Source of the DNA: an uncultured Alphaproteobacteria bacterium
GTDB taxonomy: Bacteria > Pseudomonadota > Alphaproteobacteria > Reyranellales > Reyranellaceae
Direction: 5' to 3'
DNA length: 5,427 nucleotides
NCBI GenBank assembly: GCA_903929895.1
Contig: CAIYWM010000963.1
Coordinates: 1-5,427 of the forward strand
Shown here piece after piece: positions 4,634 through 5,427 of the stretch. How positions within the stretch are numbered: the stretch's first letter is position 1; each line of letters begins with the position of its first letter. The position numbers and the translations under genes were made by a program. The notes under the pieces are model-generated. The model was given only the letters and a program-made list of their open reading frames with translations. It had not been told where the DNA came from and ran no database searches.

Positions 4634-5427
4634 TCAGGCGAAGGCAGGCATGACCTGCTCGCCAAACCGCCGCATCGAGGCGAGATTCTGGTCGTGGCTC
4701 ATCGCGCCGAACCCGGTCTGGCAGAGCAGGTGCTGCACGCCGACCTCGCTCAGTTCGGCGACCTGATCACGCACCCGTTTGACCGAGCCGTAGAGGCAGC
4801 CGGTGCGCAGCAGGAACGGCACCGCGTCGGAGTCCGGCACTTTGGGATCGGTCCAGGCGTTCAGCGTCGCGGGCTCGGGTTCGAAGTCGGCGGGATTATG
4901 CGCCTCGCGCACATGCATCATATGGGCGCGCGTCTCGACCAGCAGCGCGGCCAGCGTGTCCTCCGCCTCCGCGTCTGATTCACCGACATAGACGTTGCGC
5001 CAGAGGGCGCTCTGGGCGAGCAGGCGCGCCTTGGTCGCGGCATCGTGGCCGCCTTCGTCGATGCCGGCGGCGTAGGTCGCCCAGCGTTCCTTGATTCGCT
5101 CGACCGGAAGGCGGGCGGTCAGGATCGGCATGCCGAGCCTGCCGCATTCCCGGAACGAGCCGGGCGAGATCACGCTGCGCCAGAGGGGCGGGCCGGGCTG
5201 CTGCACGGGCTTGGGCCGGATCGCCGGCACGTGCAGCTTGTGGAAGCGGCCGTCATAGTCGAGCGGCGATTCCGTCCAGGCGCGCTGCAGGATGTCGACG
5301 GTCTCCTCCATCCGCTCCCGGCTGTCGGTGCTGCGCAGTCCGTGGCCGACGAACTCGTATTCGTTGTAGGCGGTCCCCTTGCCGATTCCGACGTCGATGC
5401 GGCCCTTGCTGAGTTTGTCGAGCAGCG
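4634..5427 (-). CDS. LLM-class (luciferase-like) flavin-dependent oxidoreductase, 5' partial
   Basis: The minus-strand frame is open from the right edge (first full codon at 5423-5425) to TGA at 4634-4636, giving 263 residues. It begins LLDKLSKGRIDVGIGKGTAYNE, which matches the family's LD.LS.GR...G.G.G strand-loop around the flavin site. The Met at 5309-5311 is therefore internal, and about 90-110 N-terminal residues lie outside. Further family features are a helix MEETVDILQRAW, then FHKLHVPAIRPKPVQQPGPPLWRS (the usual RP.Q.P.PP.W segment after the insertion). Near the end come YGSVKRVRDQVAELSEVGVQHLLCQTGFG (G....V......L...GV..LL) and a closing LASMRRFGEQVMPAF. Such enzymes use reduced FMN, usually with a separate reductase, for monooxygenation. 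They act on aldehydes, sulfonates, nitrilotriacetate, dibenzothiophene and many unknown substrates, and the substrate here is not predictable. It converges on the DUF3617 gene. Confidence 0.9.
   Translation of the reverse strand, partial: LLDKLSKGRIDVGIGKGTAYNEYEFVGHGLRSTDSRERMEETVDILQRAWTESPLDYDGRFHKLHVPAIRPKPVQQPGPPLWRSVISPGSFRECGRLGMPILTARLPVERIKERWATYAAGIDEGGHDAATKARLLAQSALWRNVYVGESDAEAEDTLAALLVETRAHMMHVREAHNPADFEPEPATLNAWTDPKVPDSDAVPFLLRTGCLYGSVKRVRDQVAELSEVGVQHLLCQTGFGAMSHDQNLASMRRFGEQVMPAFA

Noticed and set aside
5309..5311. Met codon as the start of the LLM oxidoreductase
   Set aside because: The frame continues upstream with the family motif LDKLSKGRIDVGIGKG to the window edge, so this Met is internal.

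Overview
The window is GC-rich (roughly two-thirds G+C by eye), and its coding frames have strongly GC-biased third positions. Gene content and style suggest a metabolically versatile soil or water alphaproteobacterium, of the Bradyrhizobium/Reyranella kind. That placement is an inference from style, since no rRNA or other marker gene is present. I see no tRNA, rRNA, CRISPR array, insertion sequence or phage gene, and no gene-free stretch above 300 bases.

Layout, left to right. (1) The 3' nine-tenths of a 3-ketosteroid-dehydrogenase-like FAD flavoprotein (1-1467, +) runs in from the left edge. It overlaps by 8 nt (2) an aspartate/glutamate racemase-family protein (1460-2179, +). These two form a translationally coupled pair. 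(3) A ten-helix membrane protein of the bile acid:sodium symporter (BASS) type (2130-3065, -) converges on the racemase gene and overlaps its 3' end by 50 nt. (4) A short, divergent creatininase-family protein (3100-3660, +) starts back to back with the transporter. (5) A 124-aa hypothetical protein (3712-4086, +) and (6) a secreted DUF3617 protein (4145-4591, +) follow in the same direction. (7) A luciferase-like (LLM-class) flavin-dependent oxidoreductase (4634-5427, -) converges on them and runs off the right edge.

Together this looks like accessory catabolic or scavenging gene content: two flavoenzymes, a racemase-fold enzyme, an organic-anion-type carrier and a creatininase-like protein. 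Gene directions change often, so there is no single operon. A shared substrate cannot be demonstrated. KstD-like and BASS-like neighbours invite a steroid or bile-acid reading, but both families are much broader than that.

Two items deserve the most attention. The first is the 34-bp divergent promoter region between the transporter and the creatininase-like gene. It carries an imperfect 22-bp palindrome whose centre lies exactly 17 nt from both start codons, which suggests mirror-image promoters or an operator with leaderless or nearly leaderless transcripts. The second is the creatininase-like protein itself. It keeps the family scaffold motif PHLPL but has lost the visible metal ligands, so it is probably a pseudoenzyme. 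I did not find a convincing new multi-gene system.
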